Notes under the pieces: generated by a model
What the model was told of the DNA's origin: nothing
Seen by the model: the letters and a program-made list of their open reading frames with translations, nothing else
Databases searched by the model: none
Assembly: GCA_030549175.1 (NCBI GenBank)
Contig: JAUKUA010000001.1
Coordinates: 4,588,001-4,652,000 of the forward strand
Direction of reading: 5' to 3'
Origin: Lasiosphaeris hirsuta
Taxonomy: Eukaryota > Ascomycota > Sordariomycetes > Sordariales > Lasiosphaeriaceae
Length of the DNA: 64,000 nt
Part shown: positions 10,701 through 21,266 of the stretch, in pieces
Layout: every line of letters starts with the position of its first letter
How positions within the stretch are numbered: the first letter of the stretch is position 1
Position numbers and translations under genes: made by a program

Positions 10701-13244
10701 ATTGTGTAAGCTGACCGGTCGGCAAAGATGCCTGTTCTATCATACGAGAAGCACAGGGAAAGAAAGGTGATGTCGAGAACCATCCGCAGGATGTTGAGAC
10801 CAAGTCGTTGGAGATGGAGCAGTGCCGAAGAGAGGGCCAAAAACACCAATATCGATACGTCCCTCATTGAGGCCTATCTAACGTCGGACAAGCCGGTACA
10901 CTGCCGTCGAACCCTGGATCAATACTCCTACTACATGCTGGAGACTACCGAGTCCAGAGATCTCGACCAAGTAGTTTATAAGTGGGCTCGCAAGCAACAA
11001 AACAGGCACTGGAGCCCCAAGAATCGCCACTTTGGGAATACATTCCTGGGCAACAACGACGGCGACGGAAGTGATAGGGAGATGGGTGAGCCATCTGATA
11101 TGGAGGTGATTTACCGGTGGAACCAGAGGGAGGAAGGCCTTCAAGACGACTTTCGAGAGCAAGCCTACAGGGAACCCCGCGGAGAAAAGGCTCGGGATGA
11201 AAGGATTCCGCCCGGAGCAAGACACCGGCCAGTCATCATGATAGACCAACTTTGGCTCTGGATATTGCCTGATGGCACGTTTACCTCCCTGCCATTATGA
11301 ATTCTGCTGACGAGGACCCAGGTACTGTCGTATCCAGCTTGCCCAGCACCGCGGATGCTGGCGAGCCTTACAACCTCAAGAGAAGGCTCGAGATGGCACT
11401 TTTTGACGACCCATCAGAGTCTCCCATCCAGTCAGTCGATGACTTGGTCCAGGCCATTCTCAAGACCTGCCTCGACTTTTTCAAGTGCGAGGGCCCTTGT
11501 GGCGTCAAGTTTCAAGATTGCTTCCAGTATTCTATCAGCGACATTGTGAGTTCACGCTTCCTCGTGCCTCGCATGTGAGTTTCTAAACATTACCGAGGCG
11601 TGCTGACGACATCCTGCCAAGGCCGAGGACGAGGCAAAGATGTACACCAAATACAAGCAGACGGTCAAGTTTCTAGAAGCTCTCGGCCCCGCTGCATTTT
11701 CCAACGAGAAGCACATCGACACCTTTTCCCAAGTCACCAACGAGACGAAGCGGCTAGTCGAGATCATGGATATCCAAGACGAGCTGAGCATCGTTGACTC
11801 GGTGCTCGTGACGCAAAAGAACGTGTTGCAGATGCTGATACAGCAGATGCACAAGAGGAGCGATAGCGACAAGAAGTCCAAGCAGAAAATCGATGCTACC
11901 ATGCTGTCGGCCCTCCGTGATTCTTCCCGCATTCAGGAGGCAATCCGGGTTGTCGAGAATAACATCAGCTCAGTGGCGGAGATGATTGGTTCGGCAAAGC
12001 GAGTACAAGAAGATGTGACACTCCTCCCTACATCTCCCGGACGTTGGCAAATAAATTACTGACATGACCCCTTTAGCTCAAGCAACTTCTCGATTTCAAG
12101 CAGCAGCAATCGAATGCGTGGGAGACACGTTTTTCGAGAAAGTTGGCTGAACAGGGTCAGAAGCAGAATAACGTGAGTTGTAATGGATGATGAGGGCCAT
12201 AACGCGGGAAAAGTCTGACCGTTTAGATTATGCTGGTGTTTACGCTCGTGACAATTGTCTTCGTAAGTGGCCAACATCTCAATATTGTCAAGGAGGGTTA
12301 CAGTATTGTCACTGATACGAGGGCAGCTTCCCATGTCCTTCATAACCAGCTTCTTTGCTCTGGGCATCGACGTGTTTCCCAAAGACGAAGAATCGGGGAA
12401 TACAGCATGGCCAATCCGCCAAGTATCGGCCTATCTTTGTAAGACTCTATATCTAGGCGCCATTCCCACGCACTCTCTCGGGACTTTGAAGTGAAGTCGC
12501 TGACCGTGCAAAGTTGGAATATCCATTGCCGTCTCGCTGCCTCTGATTGCAGCCGCCTTTTACATCAACCCCATCTCCCGGATGGTCAAGGGGAAACGTA
12601 AGCGCGACCTCCGCTACTTTAAGCAAGCCTCGGCGGACCGGCCCGAAGGCCACGACAGCGACGACAGCGACAGCGATGCCAGCGACGACAGCAACGAAAC
12701 ATCCTCGGACATCAAGAAACCGAAGCGCAAGCGCAAACGCGCCGCCAACGACTCGACTTCGACAATATATAACGACGAAGATGATGACTATGCACCGCTC
12801 TTTGGACACAAGGGCCTCACATTCCACACCAAGATCCCGCTGTTGCGCCGGTTGTGGGAGTACAAGACATACCGGCTCGCCGACCTCGAGGACCTCGACG
12901 CGGGGCTCGAGGATCTGGAGTGGGACTACCCAATCAGCCGGTGGAGGAAGAAGATCGCGGAGCCGCTGCAGGCGGCCCTCGCGAAGCTGGGGCTGCGCAA
13001 GCTGAGCCAAAGCTATGCCGACTATGTCAAGAGCTATGTGGTGGAGCGGGAGTCGGATGAGCTTATCCGCGAGCTGTTCCTGGCCAAGATGGAACTTAAG
13101 GAACAACTGAAGAGTGCCGAGATGGAATGGGCAAAAGCGCACGGGGAGAAGAGCTCGCCGAGGCGGCCGTCAGCAGAGGGACTATTCCGGCGGGCACTCT
13201 CGAGGAGGAGCGGGGGTAGACGGCAGACGGACGAGGAGAGCTGA
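7764..13244 (+). CDS. Degenerate hydrolase - ankyrin - CorA-like membrane protein
   Basis: Thirteen-exon model: 7764-8018, 8094-10082, 10145-10159, 10213-10270, 10342-10394, 10461-10673, 10728-11274, 11322-11545, 11622-12014, 12077-12172, 12227-12262, 12327-12438, 12514-13244, giving 1573 residues. Residues about 85-450 resemble the serine-hydrolase (DUF676-like) domain of fungal NLR-like proteins (D-I-V-A-V-H, N-W-L-Q-D, L-P-G-A-R), but the nucleophile elbow reads G-A-G-F-G-G at 320-325, with Gly in place of Ser. Ankyrin-like repeats lie near 520-600. The C-terminal half follows the fungal CorA-like pattern (C-R-W-I-H-V-P-A-N-N, then D-Q-L-W-L-W-I-L-P-D-G-T, then coiled coil) and ends with two membrane helices at about 1282-1305 and 1331-1350. 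The CorA G-M-N motif is not kept (L-G-I-D). A basic, acid-patched tail of about 220 residues follows. Weak points: the intron at 11275-11321 needs a GC donor (alternative GT-AG 11279-11337, 1569 residues), and exon 3 is only 15 nt. Confidence 0.8.
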
Positions 13245-14795
13245 AGAAGGGCAAGGGCGGGGGTTGCTGCCAATTGGATCGTGGTAGAAGCGAGAGCCAC
13301 TGTTGGGGGCTCGGTTACTGAATGGAAGAAACGTTGGACATGCTGAATCATCATCGAACCTGAGGGTTTTCGTGTAGCCCAAGTATGCCGTCGACAACCG
13401 TCGATGGCTCTGGCTTGCTGACCGCGGCCAGAGTAGCACCCCACCAAGGTAACAAGAGCTGCGTGGCTATCATATGGGGTGGGAAGGGTAAGCAGAGTGC
13501 AAAGCTACACAAGAACATAGGCGAGTGAGTGGTTGAGCGGGAGGCGGGTCCAACCGAACCTTGTCCCACGACACTTTCTCGTGCTTGTGTTTGTGGTGTA
13601 ACAGCCCGCATCGCAAAACACACACATCACCCGCTTTTGGGAAAGCTTCTAAAGCAGTAGGGACGTCGGGACATGTGTCTCGGAAGGTGTGACAACATCC
13701 CGAGCCTGCGGCTGGCGCCTGCATCAAAAAGGGGTCAGCTAAGTTTTGCGACAACTGTGGAAGAAAGCAAGGCGTCGGGAGTTCCCAACGAAGCTGCGAG
13801 GACAAGGAAAGAGAAAGCTCAAGGGAGCTTCCGTTCGTTCCGCCGGGCAGCCCGAGTCCCCTCGAAACTTTGATGCCCGTGGACGTGGTGTGTGGACGTG
13901 GCGCGGGGTGCCTTGCAGGTGGGCGGCCCGGTTCATGTGAGCTTGTTGCTACCCAAGTCGCAAGCGTGCAACTATGTACGGCCCCATACGCGCCAGCAGG
14001 CTGCTGCAACGAGGCTATCGCCCTGGGATGCCCAGGACAAAGCATGTGTATTGGCTTGTCCGAGGACCTGATGACTCATCATCCATGCGAGGGTGTCACA
14101 TCTGCTGTGTTCGCTGCACTCTCCCTCTCCTCCCCCGTGCTCTGTGTGCCACTCGTGCCCAGGGCGAGGGGACGATAAGCTTTCTTTTGCACACCCGAAC
14201 CAGATGCCGAACATCAAGAACAGGACGACAATCCTGGATCGACGTGATCACCAAGGGAGACGTCCCGCCTGTTTGTTTTCCTGCTCTCAAGCCGCTGTTG
14301 GTTAGTGGGCGATTGCCCTCGGGGCCGTTTCACACACCGTCCATCCCGTGATTTTGAGTCATCCGATATCTGATAGGTCAAGTGAGATGATCCGGCAAAG
14401 TGCCACGAGGAAACCCTGTTTTGGCTAAATTGAGGAGCCCCGAGATAGGGAACGAGCACGCGGCACGAACATGTCAAGAACAAGGCATTCGGGTCAAGTC
14501 ATTTTCCATCTCAACATTGTGCTGTGCCTAGATCTTCGCAACGAGGCGATGGTACATTGTGGAAAATGGTTCTCCAATCTTGTCCGGGTATGTTCTGTCT
14601 AGGTTTACTTTCCCCTCTTGCGCCGCCTAGATGTTTTTGTCCAAGCACAACCGAATGCTAGTATGTGTAGCAGTACTACCTCCCCCATAGAAATAAACAG
14701 AAGTTGCAAAACGGCCCTATCCGGTGCCTCAATGTCGCTGGAGTGCACCATCGGTTGTGAAGAAGGTCGAGAAATAAGGACACGACACGTTCCAC
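13245..14795. other. Intergenic between convergent genes, no gene seen
   Basis: This contains the 3' ends of the CorA-like gene (+) and the Asp f 4-like gene (-). Overlapping frames on both strands reach about 190 codons, with compositions typical of GC-rich non-coding DNA and no recognisable motif. Confidence 0.5.
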
Positions 14796-15701
14796 CTAGG
14801 AATAGCCAACCTTGACCTCGAGAACAACGTCGCCGGCGGGGAGGTTGAGGCCGATACCGTCAAGAGCCTCCATACCCTTGGTGTAGGCGTTGTCGGCGTG
14901 ACCGCCGGGCGAGATCTTGGAGCAGACTCCGCTTCCGCAGACAGAGCAGCCGGGAACGTCCATGTCGTAGGCTTGAGCAACAAGGGAAGAGCAGTCGGCG
15001 CCGGACCAACCAGCATTGCTAGAGTTCTCAAAGTCGACTTCAACCCACACACCGGCATATTGTCCGTAAGTGGTGGTAGGAACAGTGCCTGGGGCGAACG
15101 CGCAGATACCCTGAGTGTTGCCCTCCATAACGACCGTCTTCGTCTCACCGGGTGCGAGGTCGAAAGTGACGAGTTCCTGGTTGGGAACCTTGCTGAACAT
15201 GCCGGTGAGCTGTCCAGGCTCGGCGCCCATCTTGTTTCCGCAGAGAACCTGATACTTCTCCGACGCAACGTTGGTGTAGGTCTGGACGTATTTGTACAGA
15301 TGGGCGATATTGTTAGGCACGACCATGATGTTGGATGCCCATGGGCAGTTGTTGGTCATTCCAATGTTACCCGTGTACATGATCTGATCAAGCGTGGCAC
15401 GCTTCACCTTCTTGCCACCAGTCTCGGAGCAGAAGGGGACGTAGGCGCTTGAGGACTCGGCGCTGGACTTGGGGGCGGCAGCAGACGACGCAGGAGCCGG
15501 TGCAGCGGCAGCGGGAGCCGGGGCTGCAGCGGCCGAGGGGGCAGCTGAAGGCGCAGGGGCGGCAACAGGCTTGTGGACGTTCTTGACAAAGGTGGGCACA
15601 TCGCGCTTCTCGTGGGCAGCGCGGTGGTTGTGGGCGTGACCCGAAGGGTGGGCGGTAACGCCAAGGGCGCCCGCAAGCAAGAGAACATGGGTGAGTTGCA
15701 T
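14796..15701 (-). CDS. Asp f 4-like secreted protein
   Basis: Single exon, 301 residues, ATG at 15701. It has a hydrophobic signal peptide (about residues 1-17, ending A-L-G-V-T-A), a His-rich segment, a likely dibasic processing site (K-R at about 33-34) and an Ala/Pro-rich linker at about 45-85. The C-terminal domain (about 90-301) resembles the Aspergillus Asp f 4 allergen family: V-W-V-E-V-D-F, G-W-S-G-A-D-C, the C-S-V-C-G-S-G-V-C cluster and a final L-P-A-G-D-V-V-L-E-V-K-V block. The protein is expected in the cell wall or medium. Its biochemical role is not known for the family. It was identified by remembered motif similarity, so the exact family name is less certain than secretion. 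Confidence 0.75.
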   Translation of the reverse strand: MQLTHVLLLAGALGVTAHPSGHAHNHRAAHEKRDVPTFVKNVHKPVAAPAPSAAPSAAAAPAPAAAAPAPASSAAAPKSSAESSSAYVPFCSETGGKKVKRATLDQIMYTGNIGMTNNCPWASNIMVVPNNIAHLYKYVQTYTNVASEKYQVLCGNKMGAEPGQLTGMFSKVPNQELVTFDLAPGETKTVVMEGNTQGICAFAPGTVPTTTYGQYAGVWVEVDFENSSNAGWSGADCSSLVAQAYDMDVPGCSVCGSGVCSKISPGGHADNAYTKGMEALDGIGLNLPAGDVVLEVKVGYS

Positions 15702-17911
15702 TTTGAAGTTGTGTTGTCTAAGTCGAGTTCGTTTCGTTTCGTTGAAGATCGTAGAGCGATGCTGGATAGGACTGATTGTGTATAGAAATGTTGGACTGGT
15801 TCTCAGAACCGGCTAGTGTCTGTGTGCGGTAATTCGGTGCTTCCTGGGCGGAGTGGGAGTGAGCGAGATTGATGCTTTGCAATCGATGCTGAGCGATCAA
15901 GCAGGGCGGATTGTATCGTGTTGCTAAGGCACGACGGTTTAAAGAGCGGAGTGAGATGCGATATCTCGGAATGAATGGATGGAAGCGCGAATGGTTGCCG
16001 TTGACGGAGAGTCAAGAAAAGGAGGGAAATCGAACTCTTAAAAGAGAGGACCAGTTCAATGTTGTGGAAGCAGGGGGGGTCTGGAAATGAGCGCTGGACA
16101 GCCAGGGCCCCCCTTCTTAATGAATCCCGGTCTCAGGCACAGACCCATGTCGATTGTCCAAAGAGGCCGATCATTCTCGTGCCGTGCCCTGAGTGGTCCA
16201 CTGATGGCTGCCAAGACCCACATTTCAAAAGCTCGCTCAGGTCCCAGTGGTCCGCCATTGGCTCCCGTCCAAGCTTGGTCCCGTCGCCACGCCTTCATAG
16301 ATTGTCGCCCACACCAGGAACGCAGCCAGTTCGCAGCCAGGAACAGCACCAGCACCAGCACAGTTCCTGGCACACTGCATGCGGTGCAGCCATCACTTGC
16401 ATCCAGCGACAGGACACTCTCCACGTACGTGTGTGCCCGCTTGTGCGCTGCCACGCGCAAGTCGGGAAGTGCACTCCGCTTCCTGCAGCTTTGCGCAGGT
16501 TTTTACAACAGAGTTTTCAGGCACCGGCCCGGTGCATTACTGCTGTCCACTCGTGGCCGTCCAGACGAAAACTGGCCTGCGCCTACAGCCTTCTGGGGTT
16601 TGGCCTATCAGCATGTGCGCAAAGAGAACAACAATCAAAGCTAGGGTCCTGGCGGGTGGGTTGTCGAGGTGTCTTCGTGCGAATTCCAAGCAGCGCTAGA
16701 CCCACGGACGATTGTTTCTGGCCCGCAGTCGAGATGAGATGAAACGCGGCCCCTTGTGGCCCCCTAACACAGCCGCAGCCACTCCTCACCTGCTGCTGTT
16801 AGCGCGGCACTTGACCTCCGTTTTGTTTTATTAGGGCAATGCGGCGGCACCACCAAGCAGATTTCGAGCAGGTTTGTTCTAGGAAACCCTGAGAAAACCG
16901 GCGGCAGAACCTCTACGGATACCGCCGTCATTTGGTTTTCGCTTTCATGTTCCCGAGTCACGATCGAGGATGGATATGATGACGCTCTCCACCGGCATTG
17001 TTCTGGAGATAGAATGCTGACATCCTGCGCCACAAGCATCGCCGCGGTTATTTTCGTTGAAAATCTGACTGCTCCTCAGGCGAGCTGGTGCGACCCTCCT
17101 CACTGACATGCTGTGAGCTATATCGGGCGGCACCTGCCCGGTACTCAAAAATAAGGTCCCGCCCTGGGCCACCTGTTTCCACTTAGCCGCGCAACTGACA
17201 GGGCTTCGCTCACATTCCTCGAGGCCCAATGGAGTGGACGGGGAGGCTCAGGTCTGCGTCGCCGTGAATTTGTCTCCTTTTTGGAGCTCCCTCCCTTGGA
17301 CACGTTGTTGGGAGCTGAAGGAAGAAAGGGGAGGGGGGTTGCAGAGAAGAAACAGCAAGGGCAGCTCGATGTTTCCGTCGTCCAATCCGTCCCACAGACA
17401 CGTGCCCCACCCGCCTTACTCGTTGCACGAACTCCATGCCAAGACTGCCCCGCGAACCCTGTGGTCTAACTTTTTCTGCCACTTTGTGGTTTCTGCGACT
17501 GAGGCACCCCAGAAGTAACCAGCCAAACTGCAATACAGCAAGCTTACGGGTTCCCGTGATTGAGTTCCAGTAACTTGACATTCCATCACAAGACAGAAAG
17601 ACGAATCACTCGGAAAGACGCGCACAGACCAGGCCCTTGCTCCCGTACCCTGACCCAGCAGCTCGTAAAGCTCCCGCGCAACGCGGCCCGGCCCAGCCAC
17701 AGGACAAACACGAGCGACGTGAAGCCAACCGAGACGAGCCCGGCACCGAGGCACAGCCAGCAGAAGAAACTTCGCTGCCAGCTCATCTCTGGCCCGAGGC
17801 GACAGCCAGCCGGCCCAATATCCGACCTGCCAGCAGGGCAAGGCCGTTGATCCACCGCCCAACCGGGACCGTTCAAGGCACCACTGCCGAATCACACAGC
17901 ACAAGCACCTA
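15702..17911. other. Intergenic between divergent genes, no gene seen
   Basis: The left part is the promoter and leader of the Asp f 4-like gene, with CT-rich and TTTAAA/TTAAAAG words at about 15938-16042. The right part is upstream of RRP41. Frames of up to 227 codons overlap on both strands and look like GC-rich noise; none shows a domain. Confidence 0.5.
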
Positions 17912-18801
17912 ATGCCCCTCGACACATCAGCCTACAGCCTCGCGCTGCTCCGCGTCGATGGCCGCAGGTGGAACGAGCTGCGGCGGATCCATGCCCAGAT
18001 CCGTACTCAGGCCGCGGCCGACGGCTCGAGCTACCTCGAGATGGGCCACACCAAGGTCATGTGTGTGGTGACGGGGCCCAGCGAGCCCGGTCCGCGCCGC
18101 GGCACGGCCGGCGCAGGTGCCGCCGGTGCATCCAAGGCAGTCGCCGAAGTCGCCGTGAGTGTTGTGGTTGCCGGCTTCAGCTCTGTCGACCGGAAGAAAC
18201 GAGGCCGGAATGACAAGTGAGTTTCCTTCCACCATCCAAAACCAACCCCCCCCCCCCCCCCCTTCCGCCCCTAACCACATGTCACAGGCGTAACCTTGAG
18301 CTCCAATCCACAATCGCCAACGCCCTCGCCGCCAGCCTGCACACCCACCTCTTCCCGCACAGTGTCATCCAGGTGTCGCTTCACGTCCTCTCGCAGGATG
18401 GCTCCCTCCTCGCCGCCCTCATCAACGCCGCGACGCTCGCCTGTGTTGACGCTGGTATCCCCATGACCGACTACGTTGTTGCCTGCACCGCGGGGTCTAC
18501 CTCGACCTACGCCGCCGGCGATGAGTCCGCCGACCCCCTGCTAGACCTTAACCACCAGGAGGAACAAGAACTGCCAGGGTTGACTGTTGCCACCCTCGGC
18601 GAGAGCGACCGCGTTGCCGTTCTCGTATGCGAGAGCCGCGTGCAGGTGGGTCGGCTCGAGGGTATGCTGGCTGTGGGCGTAGATGGGTGCAAACAGGTGC
18701 GCGAAATTCTGGATCGTGTTGTGCGAGACAAGGGAAAACGTATGGTACTGGAGGGGACAGTGGCCAAGGGAGAGGGGCTGGAGGATATGGATCTCGATTA
18801 G
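17912..18801 (+). CDS. RRP41: Exosome core subunit RRP41/SKI6 (RNase PH fold)
   Basis: Two exons, 17912-18216 and 18288-18801, joined in phase 2, giving 272 residues (yeast and human versions are about 245). The N-terminus carries R-V-D-G-R-R-W-N-E-L-R-R, followed by the beta strand S-Y-L-E-M-G-H-T-K-V-M-C-V-V-T-G-P. Exon 2 gives the L-Q-S-T-I-A-N-A-L helix, then V-S-L-H-V-L-S-Q-D-G-S-L-L-A-A-L-I-N-A-A and the D-Y-V-V-A-C-T-A-G segment: the RNase PH domain in order. RRP41 is one of six ring proteins of the nuclear and cytoplasmic RNA exosome, which processes and degrades RNA from the 3' end. In eukaryotes the ring is catalytically inactive. The gene converges on the PDI gene. Confidence 0.95.
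18246..18262 (+). repeat. Poly-C tract inside the RRP41 intron
   Basis: A run of 17 C lies in the 71-nt RRP41 intron, between the donor at 18217 and the CTAAC branch site at about 18271. It is pyrimidine-rich but in an unusual place upstream of the branch site. Confidence 0.9.
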
Positions 18802-19122
18802 ATGGGAAATGTGTCGGAGCGGCTGAACTGGGATCGGGGGATCATACCAACGAATGTTACGACTACCATGACAATCACAAAACCACGCCTTCAGGTGAGA
18901 CGATACAACCTGTTTCTTTTTAGTTGCCTGGAGGAGCTACGAACTCTGTGCTTTTTCTCCCTCTCCACCGACATGTTGCTACATTTTTCATGCCCGCCTC
19001 GCCATTACCTTACAAGCCATTCCCCGCTGTACCTAGAAATTGAATTTCATCTTGAACTGACAAAGCTAAAATAGCTACAGTACACACTCATGCGTTACCC
19101 TCTTAGATCGCGCTACAATGGA
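18802..19122. other. Short intergenic between convergent 3' ends
   Basis: This 321-nt spacer must hold the 3' untranslated regions and polyadenylation signals of RRP41 (+) and the PDI gene (-). No separate gene is seen. Confidence 0.6.
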
Positions 19123-20702
19123 TCAGAGCTCGTCGTGCTCCTCACTCGGCGTCTCCGCGGCGGTCTCAGGCTCCACAGTGGGATCGACCGTCTGAGTTGA
19201 CGTGGACTCGGCAGGCTCGGCAGTGCTAGGCTCGGGGGTGACGGACTCGCTGCCCGCCACAGATTCGGCAACCTCGGGGGTTGCCTCGGGGGTTGCCTCA
19301 GATATCGCCTCAGGCGTGGCTTCTGGGGCAGACTCCTCAATCGAGATAGCCACAATGCCATCTGGCAACTTTTTCTTGACGCCCTCGCTCATGCGGATAG
19401 CGTCGATCCACGCCTCGAGGTTTGTCTGGCTGAAATCGGCACCCTCATAGTGCCGCCACCATCCACGGCGGGCATTGATAGCAATAATCTCAATCTCGCT
19501 GCCGAGGTCAAGCGCTTTAAGGAGAGCACTCGCGCCCGCGTTGCTCTTGGGTACCTCGTAGAAGGGGAACAGGTGCCGCTTGCTCTGCGTGTGCTTGAAG
19601 GCAAGTGCCGAGAGACCCTCGAGTGCCTTCTTGGCACCCTCATCCTCACCAGAAGGAACGAAGGCCAGCACGCAGGTGGTTGACTTGTCAGTCAAGCACT
19701 CTTTGACCAGCTTACCAGGGGTGTTTATGGCGGGGATGGGCAGCGCAGTCTCGACAATAACCGGGGCTTCTTGCGTAGGAACCTGTGTCTCGGAAGAGGT
19801 TGTTGCGGACGATGTCTCGGAGGATGCGGTCTTGGACTTAGCATCCTTCTTCTCTTTCTTGTCCTTCTTGCCCCCCTTGGCCTTGGCAGGCGCCGGGTCA
19901 GGGTTCGGCTCTCCAGCTTGCGAGAGGAACCTGACCATGGCATCCTTCTTGATTTCGCCGTCGTAGACGACACCAGGAGCATCACCGCCAGGGAGGAGGA
20001 TGAGTGACGGAAACTTCTTGACGCCGAATGTTGACACCGCTGCCGCCTCCTTGTTCCGTGCCTGACCGATTGTGATGACATCCAAGAAGTCAATGGCGAT
20101 AGCCTTGATCAGAGCCGACGTAGTACCCTTGTCTGTGAAGAGGATGGCCTTGGCGGTTTCGTTGTTTTCGCTGAGGAACTTGTCCAGGTTCTTGTCTTCG
20201 ATCTTGACAACATTGTTATTGATCTTCTGTACAACGGCGTCCACAATGCCGCTGGCAGTCCGGGCACCGTTGTAGTCCTCTACCATTGGCCTGCCGCCGC
20301 CCTTCTTTGGGCGGACAATCTTGAGCGTCGGGAACCCCTTGACACCCATGGTGCCACAAAACTGCTTGTTGGCGTCATCATCGCAGTTTACGGCGACGAC
20401 CTTGGCGAGGCCCTCGAGGTTCTTGGCTGCCTTCTCGTAGGCTGGCTTGAGGTTTTGGCAGTGTCCACACCAGGGGGCGTAGAACTCGACGATCTGGAAG
20501 GTGACGGGTCAGGATTGGCCGTCATGTAACAGCGCGAGCGTGTGGAACTTACAGAGGTCTGGTTGCTCTTGGCAACTAGCCTGTCGTAGTCCTTAGCATC
20601 GACCTGCAGGACGGGAGACTTCTTAGTGTAGATGTTGGCCTGGGCCCCGGGGAGGGCAGACAGGATGCCAACTGCCAGGGCGCAGAGGGTGGGGTGATGC
20701 AT
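19123..20702 (-). CDS. ER protein disulfide isomerase (MPD1/P5-like), HDEL tail
   Basis: Two exons, 20702-20553 and 20493-19123, joined in phase 0 across a 59-nt intron, giving 506 residues. The signal peptide covers about residues 1-23 (ending G-A-Q-A). The first thioredoxin domain carries W-C-G-H-C, with redox Cys59 and Cys62, followed by V-N-C-D-D-D and the cis-Pro region G-V-K-G-F-P-T-L. A second, non-catalytic thioredoxin-like segment follows (F-G-V-K-K-F-P-S-L). Then come a Lys-rich stretch, a third folded region and an acidic tail with E-A-T-P-E repeats, ending exactly in H-D-E-L, the ER retrieval signal. It should form and rearrange disulfides in secreted proteins in the ER lumen. Only one C-x-x-C site is present, as in MPD1-type enzymes. 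It is transcribed divergently from VTA1. Confidence 0.93.
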
Positions 20703-21266
20703 GATGGTGTCGCTCTCAACGGCGCGTGGAGAGGACAGACTGTGGGGTAACCAGCAGGGAAAGTCGACGTGCAAAAGGATAACAAGACGGGGATAAAAGA
20801 GTTTATTGGGAGAGTCTAGTTCATTCACTTGAGGCCAGGCGGGGATGCTGGCTACGCATAAATCCGTCCCAATGGCTGGTCACGATGGAGAGAACAAGCT
20901 GGCAACTTTCCAAAAGAACACCTTGGCAATGATTGAAGCTTGGTGCCACATTTTTTGGTGAGAGCACGGATGAAATCCCGTGAGCTCCGACCACAGCCTG
21001 GCTTGAGCTCTGCTCTGCGTCCCCTCTCACCTGTCAGTGTGGGGTAGAAGCCCGCGGGTTTGCAGCAACCTGGCGGCTGGCAGTGACGAATGCCTTCTCT
21101 GAAATCTCGCGCCAGCGCCAGAGCTAGCTAGCTGCCTGATTGCGACAACCTCTAATCCAACGAAATCCCCATTCCTCTTTGCCCACCTCCGCCCGCCTCT
21201 CCAACATACAAGCGACAAGCGATAATCTCTAAATCACCTGCATCAAACATACCCCCCGTGTTCGCC
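20703..21266. promoter_or_regulatory. Divergent promoter region, PDI / VTA1
   Basis: A 564-nt region separates the start codons of the PDI gene (-) and VTA1 (+), so both promoters and 5' leaders lie here. I did not find a clear TATA box or unfolded-protein-response element by eye. Confidence 0.5.

Noticed and set aside
12453..13142. 229-codon minus-strand frame
   Set aside because: It is the shadow of the last exon of the CorA-like gene, whose plus-strand reading holds the second membrane helix and tail.
16059..16742. 227-codon plus-strand open frame between the Asp f 4-like and RRP41 genes
   Set aside because: It overlaps other long frames on both strands and shows no domain or signal peptide; typical of GC-rich non-coding DNA.
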